The notes below the pieces were generated by a model that searched no databases, was not told where the DNA came from, and saw nothing but the letters and a program-made list of their open reading frames with translations. DNA of 64,000 nt from Mucilaginibacter sp. SJ (GTDB lineage Bacteria > Bacteroidota > Bacteroidia > Sphingobacteriales > Sphingobacteriaceae), in assembly GCF_028993635.1 (NCBI RefSeq), contig NZ_CP118631.1:682001-746000 (forward strand), in the 5' to 3' direction. The position numbers were made by a program, and so were the translations under genes. This document shows, piece after piece, positions 43,529 to 53,068 of the stretch (within the stretch, counting starts at the first letter, position 1; every line of letters starts with the position of its first letter).

Positions 43529-44740
43529 TTAATAAAGCTTTCTTAGTTTAGACATGTCCTGTGCAACTTTCATGTCAAGGATTTTAGCATAATGCTGTGT
43601 TGTTTTGATATTGGTATGGCCAAGCATTTTTGATACGCTTTCTATTGAAACGCCGTTTGCAAGTGTTACCGTAGTTGCGAAAGTATGACGAGCTATGTGA
43701 TAGGTTAATTCTTTATTGATACAGCAAGCGTCCGCTATTTCTTTCAGATAGCTATTCATTTTCTGGTTGCTCAATACGGGAAGTAATAAGCCATCATTAA
43801 CGCATTGAGGATGCTCCTCATACTTAGCCATTAATTCCATCGCCTGTTGCAATAAAGGAATGCGGGAAGAAGTATCCGTTTTCTGACGGCTTGTATAAAC
43901 CCATTTTTGTCCGTCAATGCCTGTTACGATTTCAGTCCGCTTTAATTTCTTGACATCGGCATAAGCTAAGCCGGTGTAGCAGCTGAATAGGAAAATATCC
44001 CTTACCTGAGATACCCGGTCGCTAACCAGTTTCTTATTCGCCATCACCTCCAGCTCTTCGGCATTTAGAAAATCCCGTTTAACTTCCTTTACTTTTGGTT
44101 TGTATTTAACAAACGGATCTTTATCAAGCCAACCATTTGCAATACAGATCAGAATGATCTTCTTAAAGTTTTTTAAGTATTTAACTGTCGAATTATTGCT
44201 GCAGCTTCTTTCAGAGCGCAGATAAAAATCATAAGCCATAATAAACTCATGATCGATTGCCCGGATATCAATATCGGAGGAGTTAAACTTCCATTGCAGG
44301 AAAGCCTGTGTATGTTTCAAACTTGTTTCGTAGCGGTCAAGAGTTCCCTTAGCATATTCTTTGCCGATAAGCGCGGCAACCTGCCTGTTGTGTTCCTGAA
44401 ATATCGGCACCAACATTTTTCCAGGTGAAGGCTTGCCGCCGAGAAGTCTGTCTTTCAAATTAGGCGCGGAGATCAGTACCTTTCGCTCTATCATGTCCCG
44501 GTGAACATCATACACCTGGTGTTCTAAAGTTTTCAGGTAGGCATTGATACTTTTTACATCTTCATTGCTACCAGTTAACTTTTGTCCATTTGTGTTCCAT
44601 TTGTCGGGATTGACATAGCGTTTAGAGGAGACTTCGATGCGTACGCCATCAACAGTGATACGCAGGTAAACAGGGGCGAGGCCTTCGGAATTTGTTTTTG
44701 ATCTCTTTACGTAAAAGAGCAGGTTAAAAGATTTGTTCAT
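43529..44740 (-). CDS. Tyrosine integrase next to tRNA-Ser (IntDOT-like)
   Basis: The ATG at 44740 gives 403 residues and is preferred over an upstream start at 44791, since MNKSFNLLFYVKRSK matches the usual N-terminus of the Bacteroidota arm-binding domain. The catalytic domain has CYTGLAYADVKKL, where the first Arg is Ala as in many IntDOT-type integrases, then YHIARHTFAT, LGHTNIKTT and the Tyr of TQHYAKI. It lies about 245 bases from the 3' end of tRNA-Ser and points away from it, the usual layout of an element inserted at a tRNA. It is the best candidate for the integrase that brought in the right end of the island. Confidence 0.92.
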   Translation of the reverse strand: MNKSFNLLFYVKRSKTNSEGLAPVYLRITVDGVRIEVSSKRYVNPDKWNTNGQKLTGSNEDVKSINAYLKTLEHQVYDVHRDMIERKVLISAPNLKDRLLGGKPSPGKMLVPIFQEHNRQVAALIGKEYAKGTLDRYETSLKHTQAFLQWKFNSSDIDIRAIDHEFIMAYDFYLRSERSCSNNSTVKYLKNFKKIILICIANGWLDKDPFVKYKPKVKEVKRDFLNAEELEVMANKKLVSDRVSQVRDIFLFSCYTGLAYADVKKLKRTEIVTGIDGQKWVYTSRQKTDTSSRIPLLQQAMELMAKYEEHPQCVNDGLLLPVLSNQKMNSYLKEIADACCINKELTYHIARHTFATTVTLANGVSIESVSKMLGHTNIKTTQHYAKILDMKVAQDMSKLRKLY

Positions 44741-44931
44741 CGCTGAAGCTTTTAAGTGAATAAAATTAGTTACATATCCTGCTGAAATCAAGATGTTTAA
44801 ATATTGAACATGCTCAATAACAGCGACTTATAAGCGTTCCGGTGACCGATAGGATTACCTTGAGAAAGGTCACCCACGGGGCACCAGAACAAAGCGATTG
44901 ATTGGTTTATTTTGGTGAGGGCTAAAAACAG

Positions 44932-44964
44932 AAAGCGCCGTAAATAATTCATTTACAGCGCTTT
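44932..44964. terminator. Hairpin between integrase and tRNA-Ser
   Basis: AAAGCGCCGTAAAT and ATTTACAGCGCTTT form a 14-base stem with one wobble pair and a 5-base loop. The arms end in A and T runs, so it may act on both strands and would stop transcription coming out of the tRNA gene. Confidence 0.75.
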
Positions 44965-44985
44965 TGATCCTAATTGAATAATACT

Positions 44986-45075
44986 TGGCGGAGAGTTAGG
45001 GATTCGAACCCCAGGAACCTTTCACAGTTCAACAGTTTTCAAGACTGCCGCAATCGACCACTCTGCCAACTCTCC
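44986..45075 (-). tRNA. tRNA-Ser (anticodon UGA)
   Basis: On the minus strand the gene begins GGAGAGTTGGCAGAGTGG and ends in ACTCTCC plus G and an encoded CCA. The acceptor arms GGAGAGT and ACTCTCC pair fully. The anticodon stem GCAGT/ACTGT holds the loop CTTGAAA, which reads UGA. The long variable arm typical of serine tRNAs follows, and the T-arm is GGGGTTCGAATCCC. The 3' end faces the integrase, as expected for an attachment site. Confidence 0.96.
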
Positions 45076-45250
45076 GGGCGCAAAAGTACAAATCTGAACC
45101 GAATTGCCAAATCTGAATTGCTACTTTAAGCGCAGGTTAAGTAAATGTTATAATGCAGTATCTGTTTATCAGCTTATTACAATTGTAATTTTTTTTTGTA
45201 ATTAATCATCTTGGGTTCAGAAATTCACCCCGATGCTCATATAATCAGGT

Positions 45251-45586
45251 TTAGTAATTCTCCAGATCATGCTCAAATGCCCTCATACCATCAAATAGCA
45301 TTGCAAATCCATCGGCCATTTGACGAAACAAGCGCTCATCAATGCTGTATTTAATTGAGCCGCGGAAGCCGTGAGTCTTTATAATACCCATCCGTTTTAA
45401 TTCGGCAACATGCTTGGTTATTGTTTCCTGGTTAAACGGGATGCTATATAAACTTTCTTTGGGTACTAAATTGCCCTCAGCCATAATGAGACGGACAATA
45501 GCAACCCTGACGGGCAATGCAAGGGCTTTCGCAAAATTAGCCAGTTCGTTATCGGTATTTGAAAATTTTAAGTTGAAATAAGGCAT
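45251..45586 (-). CDS. ArsR-like winged-helix regulator
   Basis: The 111-residue protein, from the ATG at 45586, has the segment NELANFAKALALPVRVAIVRLIMAEGN and then QETITKHVAELKRMGIIKTH with the wing GSIKYSID. This is the ArsR/SmtB fold without obvious metal-binding cysteines. It is closely similar to the first half of the regulator at 52379-53068. It is the first gene of the resident chromosome beyond the tRNA. The target is unknown. Confidence 0.8.
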   Translation of the reverse strand: MPYFNLKFSNTDNELANFAKALALPVRVAIVRLIMAEGNLVPKESLYSIPFNQETITKHVAELKRMGIIKTHGFRGSIKYSIDERLFRQMADGFAMLFDGMRAFEHDLENY

Positions 45587-45701
45587 CACTTATTCATTCG
45601 GTTTTTAAATACATTAATATGACAGCGTTAAGCGCTGTTAACGCAGGTAATAAAAATTAAGAAAATATTGTAAAGGTATGGGCAGGAGGGGAGCAGATAG
45701 C

Positions 45702-46100
45702 TCAGATTTTCCAGGAACGAATAATGGAAAAAATATTAGCGGCATAAAAAACCTTGTGGGCCGTAAATCTGTTTTCAGCGTCATATTGTGATGTGAGCCG
45801 AAATGGGCATAACTCACAGGTACGGACTAACCTGAACTGATTATTTAATGCAGCTAAGTTTTTGCCGAAAATGACCCGCGGGCGGGATAAAAAAAGAACT
45901 GGTACCGATTTGCTGTTATTTGCATCCGAAATAACCGGACCGTTTTGTTTTACCGTTCCGTTGTTAAGTGTTAAATACTTTCCTGTTTTAGTATGACCGG
46001 CAATTTTGGGACATCGTGTAACATATAAGCACGAAAAAAAGAAGTAACCTATTGCTATAATTAAACACAGTATTCTTTTACCTAATGTTGCTACCCTCAT
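45702..46100 (-). CDS. Possible small exported protein
   Basis: The 132-residue frame starts with MRVATLGKRILCLIIAIGYFFFSC, a basic start and a hydrophobic helix as in a signal peptide or lipoprotein, with a Cys near residue 24. The rest has no known motif. Length and composition are plausible for a secreted protein, but no neighbour supports it and the frame might be accidental. Confidence 0.4.
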   Translation of the reverse strand: MRVATLGKRILCLIIAIGYFFFSCLYVTRCPKIAGHTKTGKYLTLNNGTVKQNGPVISDANNSKSVPVLFLSRPRVIFGKNLAALNNQFRLVRTCELCPFRLTSQYDAENRFTAHKVFYAANIFSIIRSWKI

Positions 46101-46258
46101 GAACCAGGTTTTCAGAATTCAAATTTACATGTGTAGTGTTAATGATGTGTTGTTAAATGATTAAAATAACATTAAGTAAATTGACGTTTAATTTGTAACT
46201 TGTATATAAATGTAGACCAAGACCCTTGTTAGTCTTTTAAATAAATTGCGTGTTTACA

Positions 46259-47452
46259 ATGAGCAGATATATTAAAATGTTATTCGCTTGTTTGTTGCTG
46301 TTAAGTACAACCAACTTGTGTGCCCAAAGTGCCAGAAGGATTTGTTTTGCTTTTTATGATGGTACATTTAATGCCGACGCAGACACTTTGGTTATTGTTG
46401 ACCCGACGCCTGACCTATCTGCGAAAAATATAAAAAACTTTTACGATAACGTTGATGCTGGTTATTATAAGCCTTTAGTTAGCGCATTGTTGAGTTATAA
46501 ACAAGATCATCAGCTTAATGACTGGCTGTATTACCAACTCGTGCGTAAAACTGCACAGCATATAAGCCCTAAAGAAAAAAATTACAGTAGGTATACTTTG
46601 TATAAATGGTTCCTGATGGTTAAATCGGGTTATGATGCACGATTGGCATTGGCCGGAAAAAAAATAATTTTTTATGTTTACAATAATGAGGATGTATCAG
46701 ATATTCCTTCTTATACGGTTAATGATAAAAAGTACATGTGTCTTAACATTCACGACTACCCGGGCACCGATCTCACAATACAGCCTGCTATTCCTGTTGA
46801 TATCAATGTGCCCGGCGCAATAAACTCATTTTCATATAAGGTTATGAGCATGCCTGATTTTACGCCTGCGGACTATGTTGAAAAGGACTTGCAGTTTACC
46901 TATCAGCATAAGGCATACTATTTCAGGATTAAGCTTAACCCCCTGATCGATTCCATTTTCAGAAATTATCCGGTTGTAGATTTTGAATCTTACTTCAATA
47001 TTCCCTTAAGTAAAGAAACTTATGGGTCGCTGATCCCTTTACTTAAAAAAAATGTGAGCGGCATGAACATAAAAAAAGGAGTTGATTACCTGATGCATTT
47101 TACGCGATACGCCTTTTTATATGAAAATGATGATATGAATTTTGGCCGGGAGAAGCGGTTAAGCCCGGAAGAAACCCTGTTTGCCCAATACAGCGACTGC
47201 GATGATCGTGCCGCGTTATTTTTTTACCTGGTTAAAGAGATCTACAATTTGCCGATGATAGCTGTGTTATATCCAACTCATATAACTATGGCAGTGCAGT
47301 TTGATAAACCGGTGGGGAAACCCTTGCTTTATAAAGGAAAAGCTTATTCTTTTTGTGAGCCCACCCCACAGCTACATGATCTGAGGATAGGACAAATATC
47401 TGCTTCGCTTAAACAGGTACCTTATAAGGTTGTGTATGAATATAACCCATAA
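46259..47452 (+). CDS. Transglutaminase-like exported protein
   Basis: From the ATG at 46259 (a GTG at 46250 is in frame) the protein has 397 residues and begins with a signal peptide (MLFACLLLLSTTNLCAQS). The C-terminal third has SDCDDRAALFF with Cys314, YPTHITMAV with His341 and a SFCEPTP segment, the order of a transglutaminase-like cysteine protease core. The middle is beta-rich with a KDLQFTYQHKAYYF hairpin. It acts in the periplasm or outside. No partner is adjacent. Substrate is unknown. Confidence 0.74.
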   Translation: MSRYIKMLFACLLLLSTTNLCAQSARRICFAFYDGTFNADADTLVIVDPTPDLSAKNIKNFYDNVDAGYYKPLVSALLSYKQDHQLNDWLYYQLVRKTAQHISPKEKNYSRYTLYKWFLMVKSGYDARLALAGKKIIFYVYNNEDVSDIPSYTVNDKKYMCLNIHDYPGTDLTIQPAIPVDINVPGAINSFSYKVMSMPDFTPADYVEKDLQFTYQHKAYYFRIKLNPLIDSIFRNYPVVDFESYFNIPLSKETYGSLIPLLKKNVSGMNIKKGVDYLMHFTRYAFLYENDDMNFGREKRLSPEETLFAQYSDCDDRAALFFYLVKEIYNLPMIAVLYPTHITMAVQFDKPVGKPLLYKGKAYSFCEPTPQLHDLRIGQISASLKQVPYKVVYEYNP

Positions 47453-47466
47453 ATTGAGCGGGCAGA

Positions 47467-47796
47467 TCAGGCCTGCTGTTCCGCCTTGTTAATAGCACTG
47501 AGCATATTTTCAAACTCGGCTGTATACCTGTTCCAGGTTGGCCAGTTTACATTATACAATGATTTTTTACCATCAATTGCAACAGTGATAAGCCTGGCAT
47601 CCATTAATTCTTTTAAATGATGAGATACTGTTGGCTGCGCTAAAGGGAGTATTTCAACTATTTCGCCGCAGGTAAAATGCTTGTGCTGTGCCAAAATACG
47701 CATAATAGCGATTCTTGCCGGGTGCGACAGCGCCTTTGCTACCATTGATATGTCCTGATCTGTTGCGGCAAATTCAGTCTTTTTATGATTAGCCAT
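47467..47796 (-). CDS. ArsR-family regulator
   Basis: The ATG at 47796 gives 109 residues, preferred over an upstream start at 47868 because MANHKKTEFA fits the family length. The HTH is SHPARIAIMRILAQHKHFTCGEIVEILPLAQPTVSHHLKELMDARLI, with the wing DGKKSLYNVN. A single Cys occurs (TCGEIVE), where SmtB-like sensors have a CxC or ELCVCD site, so metal sensing is uncertain. It is divergent from the TonB receptor gene with 199 bases between and could control it. Confidence 0.85.
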   Translation of the reverse strand: MANHKKTEFAATDQDISMVAKALSHPARIAIMRILAQHKHFTCGEIVEILPLAQPTVSHHLKELMDARLITVAIDGKKSLYNVNWPTWNRYTAEFENMLSAINKAEQQA

Positions 47797-47962
47797 GTTT
47801 AAATATAAGTTACAAATATATAATTCATATTTAAACATGAGCAACTCCTGGCCGGAGCCTTCATCCAATCTTCATGTGTCGAATAAAATCGAATTCTGTT
47901 AGTTTGATTTAATATTTAAGATATTCGATTTGATAATTTTCACTTAACATAAATTTAATTTA

Positions 47963-47983
47963 ACGGGGATACTTTTGCCCCGT
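47963..47983 (+). promoter_or_regulatory. Candidate promoter with palindrome for the TonB receptor gene
   Basis: TACTTTTG at 47970-47977 fits the Bacteroidota -7 consensus TAnnTTTG. It is flanked exactly by ACGGGG (47963-47968) and CCCCGT (47978-47983), a palindrome centred on the -7 box. A repressor bound to the palindrome would cover the promoter. The ATG follows at 47996, so the leader is very short. Confidence 0.5.
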
Positions 47984-47995
47984 CATTAAAAATTT

Positions 47996-50785
47996 ATGAA
48001 CAGAATCAAAACTCTCCTCCTGTTAACCTTATCTGTATTTCTCATTAACACTGGCGCTTTAGCCCAGGGTAACGGGAAAATCGTCGGTAAAATTATTGAT
48101 CAAAAAACAAGCGAAACACTGATTGGCGCTACCGTTGGTATTGAAGGTTCTCAAAGAGGGGCCGCTACTAATGTAGACGGAAGTTATGTATTAGCCGATG
48201 TAAAACCCGGAAGGTATACGCTAATCATTAAATATATCGGCTATCAAAGTAAATCGATATCAGATGTGGAGGTAAAGGCGGGGGCTGCTACTTCTCTTGA
48301 CGTTTCTTTGAGTACAGCTACTTCAACTGCACTTAAAGAGGTGGTTGTAAAAGCTACTTACCGCCAGGCCTCGGTTGCCGCATTATATGCGGTTCAAAAA
48401 AATAGCGCGTCTATATCTGATGGTATCTCATCAGAGCTGATCAAAAGATCGCCTGATCGCAGTACAAGCGATGTTTTGAAAAGAGTAAGCGGTACTACTA
48501 TACAAGACAATAAATTTGTTGTGGTGAGAGGTCTGAGCGATCGGTATAATACAGCCTCCTTAGATGGATCTCCGCTGCCAAGTACCGAACCTAACCGTAA
48601 AGCTTTTTCATTTGATATTGTACCGGCAAACCTTATTGAAAACATTATCATTAGCAAAACGGCTACACCTGATATCCAGGGTGATTTTGCAGGTGGTAAC
48701 GTGCAAATTATCACTAAAGATATCCCCGACCAAAACTTTGTAAGCTTTGGTATAGGTTACGGTTACAACACCCAAAGCACATTTAAAGATTTTCAAAGCG
48801 GTTTCCGTGCTACCAGCGATTACTTTGGTTTTGACGACGGAACCCGTAAGCTGGTGAGCAATTTTCCCACAACTAATCAAATTGTTAACAAACAGTTAAG
48901 TACTACGCAAACAATTCAATCAATCAGGAGCCTAAATAACGATTTTAATATTTATAAAAGCACCGCTTTACCAAGTCAAAACTACCAGCTTACTGTAGGT
49001 AATGTAAAAGAGCTTGGCGCCAATAAAAACAGGCTGGGTACTACTGTGGCTTTAACTTACCGCAACTCGCAAACTATAGTGCCCGATTTGATACAACAGT
49101 TTGATAATTACAATTATCATAATGAGCAGTATAAATTTTCGACCAATGTTGGTGCACTCGCAAACTTTGCATACAGTTTTGGCAAGAACAAGATCACTTT
49201 AAAAAATCTTTACAATCGTGTTTTCGATGATCAGTTTACTTACCGCACAGGGTCAAACTCCAGTAACGGAAGTTATGATAGCCGTTTTTATGCTAATGAC
49301 CTGCTCGAAAAATCGCTGTTTAAAACTACGCTTGAAGGCGAACATGCACTTGGTTCCAAAAGTTCAAAGTTGAAATGGAACCTGGGTTACAGCAATATTA
49401 TCAACGATCAGCCCGATCAGCGTAAAACCAATTACAGGCAAAGTGCTGCAGGAGAGCCATTTTACGCCCAGGTTACCAACCTGAGTAAAGAAAACGCCCG
49501 CGTTTTCTCTCATTTAAGCGAAAATATCTATTCGGGTAAAATTGATTTTAACCTGCCCGTTAACTTATTTAAACAAAGTACACTTAAGCTTGGTGTTAAT
49601 TCGCAATATCGCGACAGGAAATTTGACGCAAGATTCATTGGCCTTGTTATCAATACCAACAACTCCGATTACGATATCAATACCATATTGCAAAGGCCAA
49701 TCCAAACTATTTTTGGGCCAAACCTTGTTAATACCGGTCTTTATTCTCTTGATGAAATTTCAAACCCGACCGACAGGTATAATGCACATAGCTTAACCAA
49801 CGCCGGCTATGCCATGCTGGATAGTAAGTTCAGCGAAAAAATCAGGATAGTGTACGGTTTAAGGGTTGAGAAATTTAATTTGAAACTGCGTACAGAAGAG
49901 GTTGCTGTACATCAGCCCCGCGCCGAATTAGATAACACCGACTTTTTACCGTCAGTAAACTTCACCTATAGCTTAACACAAAAAGCAAATTTCAGAGCTT
50001 CATATTACCGGACAGTTGCCCGCCCCGAATTTAGGGAACTTGCACCTTTTGCTTATTACGATTACGAGTTGTTGGCAACCTTACAGGGTGAGCCTGACTT
50101 GAAACGTACACTGATTGATAATGCCGATTTGAGGTATGAATTTTACCCGTCGGCCGGGCAGATCTTATCATTCTCAGTTTTCTATAAAAAATTCCAGAAT
50201 GCTATAGAGCCTAAGATAGAAGATCAGAATTCTTCAACCACCATCAGTTACTTCAACTCAAAATCGGCGTACGTATATGGCTTTGAAATGGAAGCTCGCA
50301 AAACACTTGATTTTATCAATGGCGGTTCTTTCTTTAAAACAACTACAGCATACGCTAACCTTTCCATCAACAAATCAAAAGTAACAAACCCCGATGATGG
50401 TGTAGTAAGGCTTGAAAAAGACCGCCCGCTGGTAGGGCAGTCACCATATGTGATAAACGCCGGACTGCAGCATACCGAGCTTGACAACAAATTATCGGTG
50501 AATGTATTATTCAACAGGCTTGGTAAAAGGATTTTTTATGCCGGCGGCGAAAGGTTTTCAAGCGTATATGAGCAACCGAGAAATGTGCTTGACTTCCAGA
50601 TTGGTTACAAAGTATTGAAAAGTAAAGGTGAGATCAAGCTAAGCGCTACAGATGTGCTTAATCAGAAATATAATTTCATATATGAGCTTGATGGCAAACC
50701 TTATATCCCGTCAGGCTCGGGTTACATATTCAGGAGTTACTTCCCGGGTTCAAGCTATGCACTTTCATTCAACTATACCTTTTAA
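47996..50785 (+). CDS. TonB-dependent outer-membrane receptor
   Basis: The 929-residue protein has a signal peptide ending at ALAQG and a carboxypeptidase-like regulatory domain at about 30-110 (GKIVGKIIDQKTSETLIGATV). The plug follows, with SDVLKRVSGTTIQDNKFVVVRGLSDRYN and the GGNVQI segment near 230, and then a 22-strand barrel ending in SYALSFNYTF with a terminal Phe. The plug loop LSDRYNTASLDGSPLP is typical of CirA/FepA-like receptors. It lacks the SusC-type TonB-box layout and has no SusD neighbour. The next gene, a beta-helix lipoprotein 55 bases away, is the likely partner. Ligand is unknown. Confidence 0.93.
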   Translation: MNRIKTLLLLTLSVFLINTGALAQGNGKIVGKIIDQKTSETLIGATVGIEGSQRGAATNVDGSYVLADVKPGRYTLIIKYIGYQSKSISDVEVKAGAATSLDVSLSTATSTALKEVVVKATYRQASVAALYAVQKNSASISDGISSELIKRSPDRSTSDVLKRVSGTTIQDNKFVVVRGLSDRYNTASLDGSPLPSTEPNRKAFSFDIVPANLIENIIISKTATPDIQGDFAGGNVQIITKDIPDQNFVSFGIGYGYNTQSTFKDFQSGFRATSDYFGFDDGTRKLVSNFPTTNQIVNKQLSTTQTIQSIRSLNNDFNIYKSTALPSQNYQLTVGNVKELGANKNRLGTTVALTYRNSQTIVPDLIQQFDNYNYHNEQYKFSTNVGALANFAYSFGKNKITLKNLYNRVFDDQFTYRTGSNSSNGSYDSRFYANDLLEKSLFKTTLEGEHALGSKSSKLKWNLGYSNIINDQPDQRKTNYRQSAAGEPFYAQVTNLSKENARVFSHLSENIYSGKIDFNLPVNLFKQSTLKLGVNSQYRDRKFDARFIGLVINTNNSDYDINTILQRPIQTIFGPNLVNTGLYSLDEISNPTDRYNAHSLTNAGYAMLDSKFSEKIRIVYGLRVEKFNLKLRTEEVAVHQPRAELDNTDFLPSVNFTYSLTQKANFRASYYRTVARPEFRELAPFAYYDYELLATLQGEPDLKRTLIDNADLRYEFYPSAGQILSFSVFYKKFQNAIEPKIEDQNSSTTISYFNSKSAYVYGFEMEARKTLDFINGGSFFKTTTAYANLSINKSKVTNPDDGVVRLEKDRPLVGQSPYVINAGLQHTELDNKLSVNVLFNRLGKRIFYAGGERFSSVYEQPRNVLDFQIGYKVLKSKGEIKLSATDVLNQKYNFIYELDGKPYIPSGSGYIFRSYFPGSSYALSFNYTF

Positions 50786-50840
50786 CAACTAATACAACAA
50801 ACTTAAAACAACTGATTCAAATCGAAAAAAAAGCAAAATT

Positions 50841-52292
50841 ATGAAAAAACAAGGATTATTATTAGCGTTTATCGTGGCCCTTTTTACCGCTGCATGTAGC
50901 AAGAAGGAAGCTGTTATTGACACTAATCCGCCAAAAGATACCACCGCAGTAAGTAACGTTGTTACCGTAACTGGTGATATTGCCACTAATACTACCTGGA
51001 AAGCTGATAAAATTTATTTATTAAAAGGCTTTGTTTATGTTACCAATGGAGCAACTCTTACTATTGAGCCCGGAACACTGATTAAAGGCGAAAAATCAAG
51101 CAAGGCTACCTTAACGGTAACCCGCGGCGCTAAAATCATGGCGGTTGGTACAGCCGACAAGCCTATTGTATTTACATCTCAGTTTGATGCAGGGGCACGT
51201 GCAAACGGCGACTGGGGCGGTATCATCCTTTTAGGTAAAGCTCCGGTTAATCAGGGTGATAATGTTGGTATCGAAGGCGGCCTGGATGCTAAGGGAGATG
51301 CAGCGAAATACATCCAATATGGTGGCACAGATGCCAATGATAACTCCGGTACCTTGAAGTATGTACGTATTGAGTATGCCGGTATTCCTTTTTCACCTGA
51401 TAATGAAATTAACGGCTTAACATTTGGCGGTGTAGGTAAAGGTACTACTATTGACTATGTTGAAGTTTACCGTTCGGGTGACGATGCTTTTGAATGGTTT
51501 GGCGGCACAGTACAGTGTAAACACCTCATCGCCATGGGTAGTTTAGATGACGATTTTGATACCGACTTTGGCTTTGCAGGTAAAATACAGTTTGGCTTAA
51601 GCCAGCGCTTTAAAACCATTGCTGATATTTCTGGTTCAAATAGTTTTGAAAGCGATAATGATGGTTCTGGCTCAGATAAAACACCGCAAACTTCGGTTGT
51701 TTTTTCAAACATGACATTGTTAGGCCCAATCACAAAAGATGGCGAAACTAACGTTAATGCTAACTACCAGCATGCAGCTCAAATTCGTCGTAATTCAGCT
51801 ATAAGCTGCTTTAACTCAATCTTCTCAGGTTATGTTGAAGGTATCTATATTGACGACTCAAAGGTTACCACCGCTAACTCTACTACAACAAACTTTACAG
51901 CCGGTCGCCTGGTATTTAAAAACAACATCATTTTAGGCAGCAATTCAAAAGGTAACGAAATTAAATCGTTTACCGCTGCTAATAAATTGTTGATTGAGGC
52001 TAAACTTAGGGCTGATAACGTATTTGACGCTACTAAATATGCCGATTTAGTTATTAACTCACCGTTCAAATTCTCATCTGATTTTGCTAATGCAGGTACT
52101 CCCGACTTTACTGTAAAGACCGGTTCAATTGCTGCCACAGGTGCTTTATTTACCGATGCAAAATTAACCGATGCTTTCTTTGAGAAAGTTGACTACAAGG
52201 GTGCTTTCGGTTCAACCGACTGGACTGCAGGCTGGGCTAACTTTGACCCTCAAACAATGCCTTATACAACACCAGGCGCTGTTAAAAAATAA
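50841..52292 (+). CDS. Beta-helix lipoprotein paired with the TonB receptor
   Basis: The 483-residue protein starts with a lipoprotein signal peptide (LLLAFIVALFTAACSKK) with the lipobox Cys at residue 19. The rest is a repeated series of strand-turn motifs (VTNGATLTIEPGTLIKG, then ITFSQ-like rungs such as LKYVRIEYAGI and IDYVEVYRSGDDAFEWFGG), as in right-handed parallel beta-helices. It is exported to the cell surface or periplasm. It is co-transcribed with the TonB receptor and is the probable ligand-capture or processing subunit (inference). A good terminator follows. Confidence 0.8.
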   Translation: MKKQGLLLAFIVALFTAACSKKEAVIDTNPPKDTTAVSNVVTVTGDIATNTTWKADKIYLLKGFVYVTNGATLTIEPGTLIKGEKSSKATLTVTRGAKIMAVGTADKPIVFTSQFDAGARANGDWGGIILLGKAPVNQGDNVGIEGGLDAKGDAAKYIQYGGTDANDNSGTLKYVRIEYAGIPFSPDNEINGLTFGGVGKGTTIDYVEVYRSGDDAFEWFGGTVQCKHLIAMGSLDDDFDTDFGFAGKIQFGLSQRFKTIADISGSNSFESDNDGSGSDKTPQTSVVFSNMTLLGPITKDGETNVNANYQHAAQIRRNSAISCFNSIFSGYVEGIYIDDSKVTTANSTTTNFTAGRLVFKNNIILGSNSKGNEIKSFTAANKLLIEAKLRADNVFDATKYADLVINSPFKFSSDFANAGTPDFTVKTGSIAATGALFTDAKLTDAFFEKVDYKGAFGSTDWTAGWANFDPQTMPYTTPGAVKK

Positions 52293-52308
52293 TTGAACAT
52301 CGCGCCAT

Positions 52309-52342
52309 AAAAAGGTCTTCCGGTAAGCTGGGAGACCTTTTT
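52309..52342 (+). terminator. Intrinsic terminator after the beta-helix lipoprotein gene
   Basis: GGTCTTCC at 52314-52321 pairs with GGGAGACC at 52330-52337 around a short loop, with A-residues before and TTTTT after. It closes the TonB receptor and lipoprotein operon 17 bases after the stop. Confidence 0.85.
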
Positions 52343-52378
52343 ATATTCATCAATACCTATGCTTTCTATCTTATATCT

Positions 52379-53068
52379 ATGCTATCATTAAAATCAAAAT
52401 TTACTGAAACCGATAGTGAGCTTGCCCGCTTTGCCCGCATTCTCGCGCTTCCGGTAAGGGTTTACATAGTCAGAATGATTATTGAAAACGGCAATTCCAT
52501 TAGTAAAAAAGAGATTTGTAATGTGCCCCTGGAAATGGAAAATATCCTGAAGCATGTGGCTGAACTAAAGCTCACAGGTATTATAAAGGTAAGCGGAACG
52601 AAAGCCAATCCAGTTTACAGCATAGATATTCCTTTGTTTAACCGGATGGTATCCCGTTTTTTTTCACTGTTTGATAATTTAAACAGCACTGAGCAATTGC
52701 CTGCCCCGCCTTTTTCAGATTCCAAAAACGGGAGTGATACTAATAAAATGGCGAAGGAAACTCCAGACAATCTGAGCTTCGGGGCGTTTATAAAAAAACA
52801 TCGTTTAGCATTAAAAATCTCGCAGGAAAAGTTAAGCAGGAAAACAAATATCGACCGTGCTGAACTGAGCCGGATAGAATGCGGAAAGAAAAACCCGGGT
52901 CCGGAAAAGCTCATATTATTATCAAAAGCTCTTTATATTGATCTGGACAGCCTTACCAAAGAATACTATAGCTCCAGGATAGTGAACATGGTTGAAGAAA
53001 GCGGTTTTAGTGACGTAATAGTAAAAAATGTATTAGCCAGGCTGAATTATTTTTTGCCTGTAATTTAA
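52379..53068 (+). CDS. Winged-helix and XRE fusion regulator
   Basis: The 229-residue protein joins two DNA-binding domains. Residues 1-105 are ArsR-like (SELARFARILALPVRVYIVRMIIENGN and MENILKHVAELKLTGIIKVSG) and closely resemble the protein at 45251-45586. After a Pro and Ser rich linker, residues 135-200 are an XRE HTH (GAFIKKHRLALKISQEKLSRKTNIDRAELSRIECGKKNPG). Such a fusion is unusual. It starts 37 bases after the terminator of the TonB receptor operon and is followed by a small lipoprotein gene. Target genes are unknown. Confidence 0.8.
   Translation: MLSLKSKFTETDSELARFARILALPVRVYIVRMIIENGNSISKKEICNVPLEMENILKHVAELKLTGIIKVSGTKANPVYSIDIPLFNRMVSRFFSLFDNLNSTEQLPAPPFSDSKNGSDTNKMAKETPDNLSFGAFIKKHRLALKISQEKLSRKTNIDRAELSRIECGKKNPGPEKLILLSKALYIDLDSLTKEYYSSRIVNMVEESGFSDVIVKNVLARLNYFLPVI

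Noticed and set aside
8904..45000. CRISPR array
   Set aside because: No series of identical short repeats with regular spacers occurs in the island; the repeats found are single or paired hairpins.
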